In this document: positions 7,923-15,232 of the stretch, piece after piece | How positions within the stretch are numbered: position 1 is the first letter of the stretch | Layout of the letters: each line of letters opens with the position of its first letter | From: JAJYSO01 sp964451785 | GTDB lineage: Bacteria > Bacteroidota > Bacteroidia > Flavobacteriales > Flavobacteriaceae | Direction of reading: 5' to 3' | NCBI GenBank assembly: GCA_964451785.1 | Contig: CAYVJG010000027.1 | Location: 1 to 42,368, forward strand | DNA: 42,368 nucleotides | The notes under the pieces: model-generated | The model's database searches: none | The model's input: only the letters and a program-made list of their open reading frames with translations | Told to the model about the DNA's origin: nothing | Program-made: the position numbers and the translations under genes

Positions 7923-8990
7923 ATGGATGAATTTTCCAGTGCTAAAAGTACGATACTTTTCGGTAAAAATGTTTACCAAAATTTAGTTAAATATCTTGAA
8001 GAAAATGCCTTTTCAAAAGTTTTTATTCTCTGTGATGAAAACACGCAAAACCATTGTATTCCCTACTTTTTTCAAAATATTGCAGTCGATTTAGACACCG
8101 AAATCATAGAAGTAAGTAGCGGAGAGATTTACAAAGACATCAGTATATGCCATCAATTGTGGGGCACACTTAGCGATTTAGGTGGTGATCGGCATTCGGT
8201 TTTAATCAATTTAGGTGGTGGCGTTATCAGCGACATGGGTGGTTTTGTCGCGTCCACTTTTATGCGTGGTATTCCTTTTATCAATGTGCCTACCACTCTA
8301 TTGGGCATGGTCGATGCAGCTGTAGGCGGCAAAACCGGCGTGAACCGCAATGGTCTTAAAAATCAAATAGGCCTTTTTAAAGAAGCTGCCCTAACCCTCA
8401 TTGATACGGGCTACTTAGGTAGCTTGCCACAAAGCGAATTTAAAAGCGGACTAGCTGAAATGTTGAAACACGGCCTCATTGCTAAGCCTGAGTACTGGAC
8501 AAGCTTACTAGACCTCAGCAAGTTGACTTTAGCTGATTTAGAAGAATTAATCAAAACCTCTATCGCTATAAAATTAGACGTAGTAGCTAAAGATGAAACG
8601 GAAGCGGGCTATAGAAAAGTTTTAAACTTCGGGCACACTTTAGGGCACGCCATAGAAAGTTACAGATTAGAAAATCCGGATCAGAAAACACTTCTGCACG
8701 GCGAAGCTATAGCTGTAGGTATGGTACTCGAAGCTTATCTTTCTCATGTTCAATTAGGTTTGCCGTTTACGGATTTAGAGGCGATTAAATCAACGTTTTT
8801 ACACACGTTTAAGCCTGAAGAATTTACAGAATCAGATATCAAAGTGATTATTGAACTGTTGAAATACGACAAAAAAAATCGCGGAGGGGTTGTTAATTTT
8901 GTTTTATTACGTCAAATAGGCAATCCTGTTCTAGATTGTCAGGTTACAGACAAATTGATCAAAGAAGCTTTTGCTTTTTATCAACATTGA
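7923..8990 (+). CDS. aroB: 3-dehydroquinate synthase
   Basis: A 355-residue NAD- and metal-dependent enzyme for the second shikimate step (DAHP to 3-dehydroquinate). It shows GGGVISDMGGFVASTFMRG (NAD loop, about residues 98-116), the TTLLGMVDAAVGGKTGVN substrate region, and metal ligands in LNFGHTLGHAIE and LHGEAIAVGM. Length is normal. It is transcribed away from proline dehydrogenase and followed by a probable stem-loop. Confidence 0.95.
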   Translation: MDEFSSAKSTILFGKNVYQNLVKYLEENAFSKVFILCDENTQNHCIPYFFQNIAVDLDTEIIEVSSGEIYKDISICHQLWGTLSDLGGDRHSVLINLGGGVISDMGGFVASTFMRGIPFINVPTTLLGMVDAAVGGKTGVNRNGLKNQIGLFKEAALTLIDTGYLGSLPQSEFKSGLAEMLKHGLIAKPEYWTSLLDLSKLTLADLEELIKTSIAIKLDVVAKDETEAGYRKVLNFGHTLGHAIESYRLENPDQKTLLHGEAIAVGMVLEAYLSHVQLGLPFTDLEAIKSTFLHTFKPEEFTESDIKVIIELLKYDKKNRGGVVNFVLLRQIGNPVLDCQVTDKLIKEAFAFYQH

Positions 8991-8996
8991 TTGCAT

Positions 8997-9037
8997 TAAA
9001 AAGACGATGAATACAACCATCCATCGCCTTAGTTTTT
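8997..9037. terminator. Imperfect bidirectional terminator between aroB and aldo/keto reductase
   Basis: AAAAAGACGATG and CATCGCCTTAGTTTTT pair with a few mismatches, with A and T runs at the two edges. It sits between convergent genes. Confidence 0.45.
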
Positions 9038-9052
9038 AAAATATAAGAAGAC

Positions 9053-10003
9053 TTATAAATCAAAAATATTGCTATACGAATTTCCCGGCGTGACAAAAAA
9101 TTCACCGTCTACATAGCGATAACCAGGGGTGATTACTGCGATAGCTTTTAAATCAGCATCGTCTAATTGTAAATCTGCACTTTGCAGGTTCATCAAGATG
9201 TGTGCCTCCGTAGTGGATTTAGGAATAACGGCAGAGCCTCTACCCTCAGCCCATTTAATCAACACTTGCCCCGGATTACACTGGTGTTTATCAGCAATCT
9301 CATTAATCACCGGGTGTTTGATTAAGCTAGGTTCGTCGTCAGCTTTTTGAAAATCAGGACGATCGCCACTTCCCAAAGGCGAGTAAGCTGTAAAGTTAAT
9401 GCCTTTTTGCTGGCAATATTCAAACAATTCTAACTGTGGTAAAAGCGGGTGACTTTCTACTTGCAACATTTCGGGAAGCTCATCTGATTTTGCTGCCAAG
9501 TCTTCTAGCTTTTTAATGCTGAAATTCGATACGCCAACATGCTTGACTAAGCCTTGCTTTTTAGCTTCCAGCATAGCCTCCCAAGTTTCAATAAGCGGCA
9601 CCTCATCAAGCGACAAGTATTGGTCATCAGATTGAGGGAAAGCTGTCACCTCAGGATGAAAAGCTACAGGCCAATGAATTAAATATAAGTCGAGGTAATC
9701 GAGTTGTAAGTTCTTTAAAGAAGTTTTTAAAGCCGGAATGACATCGTCTTTTTTATGAGCATTATTCCATAATTTTGAGGTCACCCAGACCTCTTCACGT
9801 TTAACATTCCCTTTAGCAAATGCTGCTGACAAACCTCCCCCTACGGCATCCTCATTTCCATAAAAATGAGCGCAATCAATATGTCTGTACCCATTTTCAA
9901 CTGCAAATTGCACAGCTTTTTCTACTTGCTCAGGTTTTGATTTCCAAGTTCCTAACCCAATAGCGGCAAGCTCGTCTCCATTTTTAAATTTTAATTTATG
10001 CAT
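9053..10003 (-). CDS. Aldo/keto reductase
   Basis: A 316-residue NADPH-dependent reductase of carbonyl compounds. The catalytic set can be read in order: Asp/Tyr in GYRHIDCAHFYGNE (about 40-53), Lys in VWVTSKLWN (near 77) and His in LYLIHWPVAF (near 110). VSNFSIKKLE and the C-terminal AVIPKSTTEAHI, which binds the NADPH phosphate, are also present. Similar in layout to AKR family 1-3 enzymes. Substrate unknown. It has its own 97 bp leader from the hemerythrin gene and faces aroB. Confidence 0.88.
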   Translation of the reverse strand: MHKLKFKNGDELAAIGLGTWKSKPEQVEKAVQFAVENGYRHIDCAHFYGNEDAVGGGLSAAFAKGNVKREEVWVTSKLWNNAHKKDDVIPALKTSLKNLQLDYLDLYLIHWPVAFHPEVTAFPQSDDQYLSLDEVPLIETWEAMLEAKKQGLVKHVGVSNFSIKKLEDLAAKSDELPEMLQVESHPLLPQLELFEYCQQKGINFTAYSPLGSGDRPDFQKADDEPSLIKHPVINEIADKHQCNPGQVLIKWAEGRGSAVIPKSTTEAHILMNLQSADLQLDDADLKAIAVITPGYRYVDGEFFVTPGNSYSNIFDL

Positions 10004-10099
10004 TTGTAAATGTGTTTTAGATTCTTGTTGTTCAAGTTTACAAAAAACAAAGTTGTTTTGCTCTCAAGAATTTCACAAAACTAAGCCTGCAACAGGTTT

Positions 10100-10549
10100 T
10101 TATAACCAGAATTCGTCTTCTGTATTATCGACAAATTTGCGCGAGTGATGAATTTTTTCAATTTGTTTTAGCTGCTCAGATGTTGCCACTTCTTGAATTT
10201 TTTTAAACAACTTTCGTTCTTCAAAGCGAATGTGCTGTTCGAGTTTTTCTTCGCCTAAGCTCAAAGCAATTTCAGGAGGCTTTTTATCTCCTAAAAACAA
10301 TCTATTTAAGCGTCTGCGACTGGCTTGCATCTTTTTAACCATAGTATTATCTTCTCCTAAAATAGGAAAAATATACTTTTCTTCGGCCTCAAAATGCGGC
10401 ACCAAGTAAGTTTTATAAAACCAGTCGCTATATTTTTTTATGCGGTGTGTTTCAATTCCTTTAGAAAATCCTGTTCTGATTTTCCAACTCAACAACAAAC
10501 CGTAGTGGTGCTCGCGACTAAAGGGCTGTAGTCCTTCGTTTCGTTTCAC
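10100..10549 (-). CDS. Hemerythrin HHE-domain protein
   Basis: A 149-residue, mainly helical protein with the expected iron-binding His/Glu spread: SREHHYGLLL (residues 12-21), VPHFEAEEKYIFP (about 50-62), LEQHIRFEERKLF (about 103-115) and a late HHSRKF. Hemerythrin-type diiron sites bind O2 or NO or handle peroxide. The start is GTG at 10547-10549, supported by SREHH being near the N terminus in the family. It is the last gene of the leftward stress run, 19 bp after the YeaO-like gene. Its position near an NO-response locus makes an oxygen or NO role plausible but unproven. Confidence 0.75.
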   Translation of the reverse strand: MKRNEGLQPFSREHHYGLLLSWKIRTGFSKGIETHRIKKYSDWFYKTYLVPHFEAEEKYIFPILGEDNTMVKKMQASRRRLNRLFLGDKKPPEIALSLGEEKLEQHIRFEERKLFKKIQEVATSEQLKQIEKIHHSRKFVDNTEDEFWL

Positions 10550-10568
10550 AATAAGCGGTTTTTAAATG

Positions 10569-10925
10569 CTAATTATTCAAATTTTCTATAACTGCCTTCA
10601 ATATTACGGCTTGGTTATGCGCTTCATCTTTTGCGCCATAAACCAAACATACTTGCTGTTTTTTACGCAACTCGTCAATTTGTTTTAAAACTCCTTCTTG
10701 AGCTTTTAACTCTATCAAATAGCGTGTTTTAAACTCTTCAAAGCGCTCGGGTTTATGTCCAAACCACTTGCGCAACTCTGTTGATGGGGCCAGCTCTTTA
10801 TTCCATTCATTGAGCTGTGCTTTTTCTTTGCTAACTCCTCTCGGCCAAATACGATCAACCAAAATGCGATAACCATCAGTGACCTCGGCTGTTTCATAAG
10901 CACGTTTAATAATGAGCTTGTTCAT
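10569..10925 (-). CDS. DUF488 (YeaO-like) protein
   Basis: A 118-residue protein with the YeaO/DUF488 signature GYRILVDRIWPRGVSKEKA (residues 18-36) and WFGHKPERFEEF in the middle, ending in VCLVYGAKDEAHNQA. The biochemical role is unknown. It is 2 bp downstream of the SDR gene, so the two are surely co-transcribed. Confidence 0.85.
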   Translation of the reverse strand: MNKLIIKRAYETAEVTDGYRILVDRIWPRGVSKEKAQLNEWNKELAPSTELRKWFGHKPERFEEFKTRYLIELKAQEGVLKQIDELRKKQQVCLVYGAKDEAHNQAVILKAVIENLNN

Positions 10926-10927
10926 GA

Positions 10928-11638
10928 TTAAGGTTTTTTAGGGTTAAGCGGGCGAATTGTCAATTCATCAATCAACATGTTATCGGGTGTTTCTAATACA
11001 TATGTAATTGTATCAGCCAAATCTTTAGGTTGCAACATATTGTGGTGTGCCTCGACTCCTGAAGAAGCAAAAAAGTGCGTATCTATTGACCCCGGATTTA
11101 AACAAGTGACTTTTATGTTGAAAAAACGCAATTCTTTAAACAAAGCTTCGCTAAATCCGCTTACCCCAAACTTAGTGGCACAATAAGCAGCTCCCTCCGA
11201 ACGGCCAACAGTACCTAAAATAGAGCCAATATTGATAATATGTGAACTCACTTCAGTAGATTTCATTAAGGCGGCCACTTTAGAAGTTATAAAATAGAGG
11301 CCATTCAAGTTTGTATTGATCATTTTAAGCCAATACTCCGCATCCATTTCGTCTATTTTTTCAAACCCACCAATTCCGGCATTATTAATCAAAATATCCG
11401 GCACATGATTAAGTGAAAAAGTACGATCTACCCAATCTGTCACGGCTTCTTGATTAGTAATATCCATGCGTACCGGACAAAAGTTTGTCCCTAAAGAATT
11501 GCGCAAATCGGTTAAAGCATCATTGTTGCGTGCCAATCCGTAAACTGTAGCCCCTTTAGCTATCAAGGCCTGAGCAGCAGCGGCACCAAGTCCACTACTC
11601 GCTCCGGTAATGATGGCAATTTTTCCTTCTAACTGCAT
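10928..11638 (-). CDS. Short-chain dehydrogenase/reductase (SDR)
   Basis: A 236-residue classical SDR. It has the cofactor loop TGASSGLGAAAA (residues 12-23), NNAGIGG (about 87-93), the catalytic Ser in HIINIGSIL and YCATK (Tyr/Lys pair, near 151-155), and NPGSIDTHF after the active site. It probably uses NADP(H) on a small alcohol or carbonyl; the substrate cannot be inferred. It follows the AhpD-like gene by 3 bp. Confidence 0.9.
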   Translation of the reverse strand: MQLEGKIAIITGASSGLGAAAAQALIAKGATVYGLARNNDALTDLRNSLGTNFCPVRMDITNQEAVTDWVDRTFSLNHVPDILINNAGIGGFEKIDEMDAEYWLKMINTNLNGLYFITSKVAALMKSTEVSSHIINIGSILGTVGRSEGAAYCATKFGVSGFSEALFKELRFFNIKVTCLNPGSIDTHFFASSGVEAHHNMLQPKDLADTITYVLETPDNMLIDELTIRPLNPKKP

Positions 11639-11641
11639 AAA

Positions 11642-12097
11642 TTAGCGTTTAGGATTATAAGTTCCCGGTTTAACTCTAAACGGAATGGCCAATCTATTCC
11701 AGCCATTAATAGCAATGATACACATGGTTAGCGCCATCATTTCTTGCTCAGTAAACTGCTGCAATACCTCTTGATACAATTCATCAGAAACTTCATTTTG
11801 AGGAATTAGTGTCAGAGCCTCTGTCCAAGCCAAAGCGGCACGTTCTCTATCGGCAAAAAAGGGTGTTTCTTTCCAAACGGTCACGGCGTATAAACGTTGT
11901 TCTGTTTCACCTTCATAGCGCGCGTCTTTGGTGTGCATATCTACACAATAACCACAACCGTTAATTTGCGAAGCACGTAATTTAACCAAATGATACAAGC
12001 TGTTTTCCAAGCCTGAGTTGGCCACATATTTTTCGATTTCTTGTAATCCTTTTGTAGCTCCGGGGGCCACTTTATAGTAATCTAAGCGTTGAGACAT
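11642..12097 (-). CDS. Carboxymuconolactone decarboxylase / AhpD-like protein 1
   Basis: A 151-residue helical protein with the redox-type motif CGYCVDMHTKDAR (Cys-x-x-Cys and nearby His, about residues 48-60). This is the AhpD arrangement linked to alkylhydroperoxide reduction rather than true lactone decarboxylation. NGWNRLAIPFR at the C terminus is typical of the group. It sits between the SDR gene and the broken DUF488 gene. Likely an oxidative-stress protein. Confidence 0.85.
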   Translation of the reverse strand: MSQRLDYYKVAPGATKGLQEIEKYVANSGLENSLYHLVKLRASQINGCGYCVDMHTKDARYEGETEQRLYAVTVWKETPFFADRERAALAWTEALTLIPQNEVSDELYQEVLQQFTEQEMMALTMCIIAINGWNRLAIPFRVKPGTYNPKR

Positions 12098-12120
12098 GAT
12101 TTATTTTTTTAAAGAATTAA

Positions 12121-12642
12121 TTAGTGATAAGTTAACTGTCCATCAACTATTTTGGCAGGCTGTGTAAAGGGATGCAATGTTGTTTTACCGACATCCATAA
12201 TGTGCCACACCTGCCAATTTTCAGCTTTTAGGGCATCTTAAATCATAGAGCGATGGCAGCGCCACCACACCGATTCAGCGCACATTACAGCTGTGTTTTG
12301 GGATTCTGCGATTGTTTTAAGCTCTGCTAAACCCTCAGCAAATTCTGAAGTTTCCATATAATCAGCATAAGCTCTAAAAGACGGATTGTGCCAAGCTGTA
12401 TTTAACGAATTAGCACAAGGCTTTCGCCGTCCGCCTAATTGTTTACAATAGTGGTAGTTAATATGAATTGCTTTAAGACTGTCACGCAATTCCTCTTGAT
12501 TAAATTGTAGGAATTTACGTGAGCCCGGCAAACTTCTCACATCGACTAACACTTGAATATTACAACTCTGCAACAGCTCAAAAAAAGTTTCTAAAGCGCG
12601 CGTAGAATGCCCAATAGTCCATATTTGCGGAACTGTTTTCAT
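12121..12642 (-). pseudogene. DUF488-family gene interrupted by an in-frame TAA
   Basis: From ATG at 12642 (MKTVPQIWTIGHSTRAL) the frame shows the DUF488 pattern: LVDVRSLPGSRKFLQFN and AVMCAESVWWRCHRSMI. A TAA at 12238-12240 then stops it at the point where relatives continue. The same frame goes on without change for 38 codons (DALKAENWQVWHIMDVG to DGQLTYH) to a TAA at 12121-12123, which is the expected C-terminal strand region. A single substitution therefore explains the stop. An in-frame TTG upstream at 12648 is less likely as start. A sequencing error is the main alternative. Confidence 0.75.
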
Positions 12643-12666
12643 TGTCAATTAGTCAAACAATGCGTT

Positions 12667-13005
12667 CTACTTTTGCTTATCCATTTCGGCCATAGCCAAA
12701 TCGGCATGCGCATAAGCTGCCCCAGCTCTCATTTCGGCGGCTACCCAAATTGCTTCCATGATTTCTTCTTTTGAGGCGCCACTTTTCAAGGCTTGAGGGG
12801 TGTGAGCTTTAATGCAGTACGGGCATTGTGTAACATGTGCTACAGCTACAGCTATCAGTTGTTTCGTTTTTTCATCGAGCACACCTTCTTTAAAAACGGT
12901 ACGGCTAAAATTGCGCCAAGCTTCAATTTGTGCAGGAGCTAAAGCAGCTTTAGCTTGTGCTGTTTTGTATGATGGTTGTGGATACATTTCGTTGTGATCA
13001 CTCAT
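12667..13005 (-). CDS. Carboxymuconolactone decarboxylase / AhpD-like protein 2
   Basis: A 112-residue small CMD-domain protein. CPYCIKAHTPQAL (about residues 61-73) carries the CxxC and following His, and the C-terminal helix is Ala/Met-rich (EAIWVAAEMRAGAAYAHADLA). This short version resembles the AhpD-like proteins that accompany OsmC and DoxX genes. It precedes the broken DUF488 gene by 24 bp and is separated from DoxX by a bidirectional terminator, so it starts its own transcript. Confidence 0.85.
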   Translation of the reverse strand: MSDHNEMYPQPSYKTAQAKAALAPAQIEAWRNFSRTVFKEGVLDEKTKQLIAVAVAHVTQCPYCIKAHTPQALKSGASKEEIMEAIWVAAEMRAGAAYAHADLAMAEMDKQK

Positions 13006-13037
13006 GATATGATGTTTTAATGTTTACTAATCCGAAT

Positions 13038-13072
13038 TAAAAAAAGAGGCTTTTTACGCCTCTTTTTTTTTT
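13038..13072. terminator. Bidirectional terminator after DoxX
   Basis: AAAAAAAGAGGC and GCCTCTTTTTTTTT form a GC-capped stem with a short loop and strong A/T tails on both sides. It sits at the 3' end of the DoxX gene and upstream of the AhpD-like gene. Confidence 0.8.
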
Positions 13073-13466
13073 AAATTTCTAAAAACTTTTTGCGCATACA
13101 ACCCAAAGCAAAGGCAGCGGCGGCAGCGGTATATACCGAATAATTAAGCGGTGCTTTCAGCCCTAAACTAAACGTCATAGCCAACGCAAATAGCAATAAC
13201 AAAACACCACTTAAGTTGGCAAATAGGCGCACTCTATAACCTATTAACAGGCAAATACCAAATACTACCTCAGCAACTGTAGCTATAAATCCGGCTACTT
13301 TTGCTAAAGACTCAGAAATCCAAGGCACCAACTGATGAGTATAAGCGTAAAAATTTGTCATATTACCCCATGCTGTTCCCCAAATTCCTACGCGATCAGC
13401 TACGGCCGATAAAAAGGCGACGGCTAATGCAAGGCGCAAAAAAAGTTTTATAATATCCTTAGCCAT
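13071..13466 (-). CDS. DoxX-family membrane protein
   Basis: A 131-residue inner-membrane protein with four hydrophobic helices (about residues 7-22, 52-74, 80-100, 106-122) and the family pattern FLRLALAVAFLSAVADRVGIWG at the N terminus. DoxX proteins accompany thiol- and peroxide-handling genes; no enzyme activity is established for this group. Only 5 bp separates it from OsmC, so they are co-transcribed, and the bidirectional stem-loop ends the transcript. Confidence 0.82.
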   Translation of the reverse strand: MAKDIIKLFLRLALAVAFLSAVADRVGIWGTAWGNMTNFYAYTHQLVPWISESLAKVAGFIATVAEVVFGICLLIGYRVRLFANLSGVLLLLFALAMTFSLGLKAPLNYSVYTAAAAAFALGCMRKKFLEI

Positions 13467-13471
13467 ACTGA

Positions 13472-13891
13472 TTAAGCTAAACTTGCGTCTAGAGTAATTT
13501 TAGCATTGATCACCTTACTGATAGGGCAATTATCTTTAGCGGCGTTGGCACACTCTAAGAATTTATCTTCTGAAATACCCGGCACATTGGCTTTAAGCGT
13601 CAAATGAGAGCTTTCAATTTCTAATTTTTCAGGATTCATAGTGACTTCAGCTGAGGCTTCAATAGCGTCAGGGGTAAAACCTGCTTCTCCTAAAATAAGG
13701 CTCAAAGCCATAGCAAAACAGCCCGCATGTGAGGCAGCTAATAGTTCATCAGGATTGGTGCCTTTACCATCTTCAAAACGCGTTTTGAAAGAGTATTGTT
13801 GGTTGTCAAGCACTTTACTTTTAGTGGTTAATTGACCATTTCCTTCTTTTACCGAACCGTTCCAAACGGCATGTGCAGTGTGTTTTTTCAT
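13472..13891 (-). CDS. OsmC-family peroxiredoxin-like protein
   Basis: A 139-residue thiol peroxidase of the OsmC type, acting on organic hydroperoxides. The two reactive cysteines are visible: AASHAGCFAMALSLIL (about residue 58) and NCPISKVI (about 121). GTNPDELLAASHAGC is the classic signature. Full length. It follows the methyltransferase gene by 19 bp and precedes DoxX. Confidence 0.92.
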   Translation of the reverse strand: MKKHTAHAVWNGSVKEGNGQLTTKSKVLDNQQYSFKTRFEDGKGTNPDELLAASHAGCFAMALSLILGEAGFTPDAIEASAEVTMNPEKLEIESSHLTLKANVPGISEDKFLECANAAKDNCPISKVINAKITLDASLA

Positions 13892-13910
13892 TGTTTATGT
13901 CTATTAATTA

Positions 13911-14687
13911 TTAATTTTTTTCAAGTATAAATCCAAAGGCTGTCAAGTGATTTTGATAGTACTTAAACAGCGATTTGATTTCTAAAATTTTTTCTTTTGC
14001 TTTAGGGTGCGTCAACACATTAAATCCAATTTTAGCAGCGCCCCACCAGCCTTCATCCTCTATCAATCTTTTCCTTTCTAAGATGTGCAATGGCGAAGTG
14101 AATACCTTTTTTATTTTAAATCCTTCCTTTTCAAAAAGCTTAGCCCATTCTAATTTTGTCAAAGGTCGTGCATTAACATGCATTGTTTTAGCCAATGTTT
14201 GTCTGATTTCATCTTTTTGCTCTTCAGGCAAATCCTCAGGAATCAGGCAGAGTTCATGGATAGCATATAAACCTCCCGGTTTTAACAAGCGGTAAGCTTC
14301 TCTAATAATTTCTTCTTTGCGATGATCAGCCTGCATAGTGAGCATTGCTTCTGCAATAAGCTTATCACAACTATCTGTAGCCAAACCAGATTGACTAGCC
14401 GAGGCCGTCACAATATCACAATTTAAACCTCTAAATTTATGACGCAATTTAGCTGCTGCCTCTTCATTAATTTCTACCCCTGTATAATGCAAAGGGTTTT
14501 GATTAATCAACACTTCGGCGGTAAATCCTATTCCTGGTGCAAATTCTATAATCTTATCAGTAGTTTCAAGCTTTAAGGCATCTACCAATTTCAATGTTAA
14601 TTCCTTACCACCAGGACGCAAAACTTTCTTACCCATTTTTGCGAGGAGCCAATGTCCTTGCTCGGTATTAATTGTTTTGTGCGCCAT
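13911..14687 (-). CDS. Class I SAM-dependent methyltransferase
   Basis: A 258-residue methyltransferase. Motif I is IIEFAPGIGFTAEVLI (about residues 44-59), the acidic end of the second strand is YTGVEINEEAA, and post-I/III motifs LIAEAMLTMQ and LLKPGGLYAIHEL follow. The C-terminal part (EILEIKSLFKYYQNHLTAFGFIL) is unassigned. The target is unknown. It lies 5 bp after the cupin gene in a run with OsmC and DoxX, so a small-molecule detoxification role is possible. Confidence 0.82.
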   Translation of the reverse strand: MAHKTINTEQGHWLLAKMGKKVLRPGGKELTLKLVDALKLETTDKIIEFAPGIGFTAEVLINQNPLHYTGVEINEEAAAKLRHKFRGLNCDIVTASASQSGLATDSCDKLIAEAMLTMQADHRKEEIIREAYRLLKPGGLYAIHELCLIPEDLPEEQKDEIRQTLAKTMHVNARPLTKLEWAKLFEKEGFKIKKVFTSPLHILERKRLIEDEGWWGAAKIGFNVLTHPKAKEKILEIKSLFKYYQNHLTAFGFILEKN

Positions 14688-14692
14688 GGTAT

Positions 14693-15034
14693 TTATTGTT
14701 TAGTTACATTTTCAACGCGAGAAGCTGAATCTGCTTTATTCAGACTCAAACGAACAATGCTGTCTTCTTGAGCCGTCAAATCATGCGGCACATTTCCTGC
14801 TAAGGCAATCAAGCTTCCTCTTTTCAAATTGAGAACTTCATCATTCACTCCAAAATCGATTTGGCCGTCAAATACCTCAACAACAATAGGAAAAGGTGTT
14901 TGGTGGCGTTTCATCACTTGTCCTTTTTTAAAAGCGATACGAATTTCTTTACCTGCTTCAGTTTCAAGCATCACCTGTATGGCCGGACGCCCGTCATTAT
15001 ACTTAATATCAGTAGTTAAACCAGCTGTTTTCAT
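14693..15034 (-). CDS. Cupin-domain protein (first of the stress run)
   Basis: A 113-residue single cupin barrel. The metal-site region is HQTPFPIVVEVFDGQIDF (about residues 44-61), followed by LKRGSLIALAGNVPHDLTA (about 79-97), so the usual first two His are reduced to one and the late His is present. Such small cupins often sense or bind metals in stress loci. It heads the cupin, methyltransferase, OsmC, DoxX transcript. A TAATTTTG box at 15063-15070 and an operator-like sequence at 15104-15115 lie upstream. Confidence 0.8.
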   Translation of the reverse strand: MKTAGLTTDIKYNDGRPAIQVMLETEAGKEIRIAFKKGQVMKRHQTPFPIVVEVFDGQIDFGVNDEVLNLKRGSLIALAGNVPHDLTAQEDSIVRLSLNKADSASRVENVTKQ

Positions 15035-15062
15035 AATTCGAGTATTACTATTTAGAATGAAT

Positions 15063-15115
15063 CAAAATTAATCAATAAAAGTGATTCTAACTAGTTATTC
15101 ATGGATAATTTTGTC
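15063..15115 (-). promoter_or_regulatory. Candidate promoter and operator-like site of the stress run
   Basis: Leftward TAATTTTG at 15063-15070 fits TAnnTTTG. GATAATTTTGTC at 15104-15115 matches the core of the shared site at 19218 and 29313 (GATAAATTTGTC on the other strand) in 11 of 12 positions, but in opposite orientation and further upstream. Tentative. Confidence 0.35.
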
Positions 15116-15165
15116 TTAATTAGAGAAATTTAACACCACAAACATCAGAGTGAAAGTTACAAAAT

Positions 15166-15202
15166 AAATTACGCCGAAACAAAGTTTGTTTCGGCGTAAT
15201 TT
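15166..15202. terminator. Strong terminator after acnA
   Basis: AAATTACGCCGAAACA and TGTTTCGGCGTAATTT form a perfect 16 bp stem around a 5 nt loop. It follows the aconitase stop by 31 bp in the leftward direction. Confidence 0.85.
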
Positions 15203-15232
15203 CACACACTACAAATCAAAAAACAATTTCTA

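Noticed and set aside
10569..12642. The two DUF488 genes as tandem duplicates
   Set aside because: They share the domain name but differ in motifs (ILVDRIWPRG versus LVDVRSLPGSR) and belong to different branches.
12238..12648. DUF488 as a short intact protein
   Set aside because: The frame after the TAA still codes the expected tail, so an interrupted gene fits better than a naturally short one.
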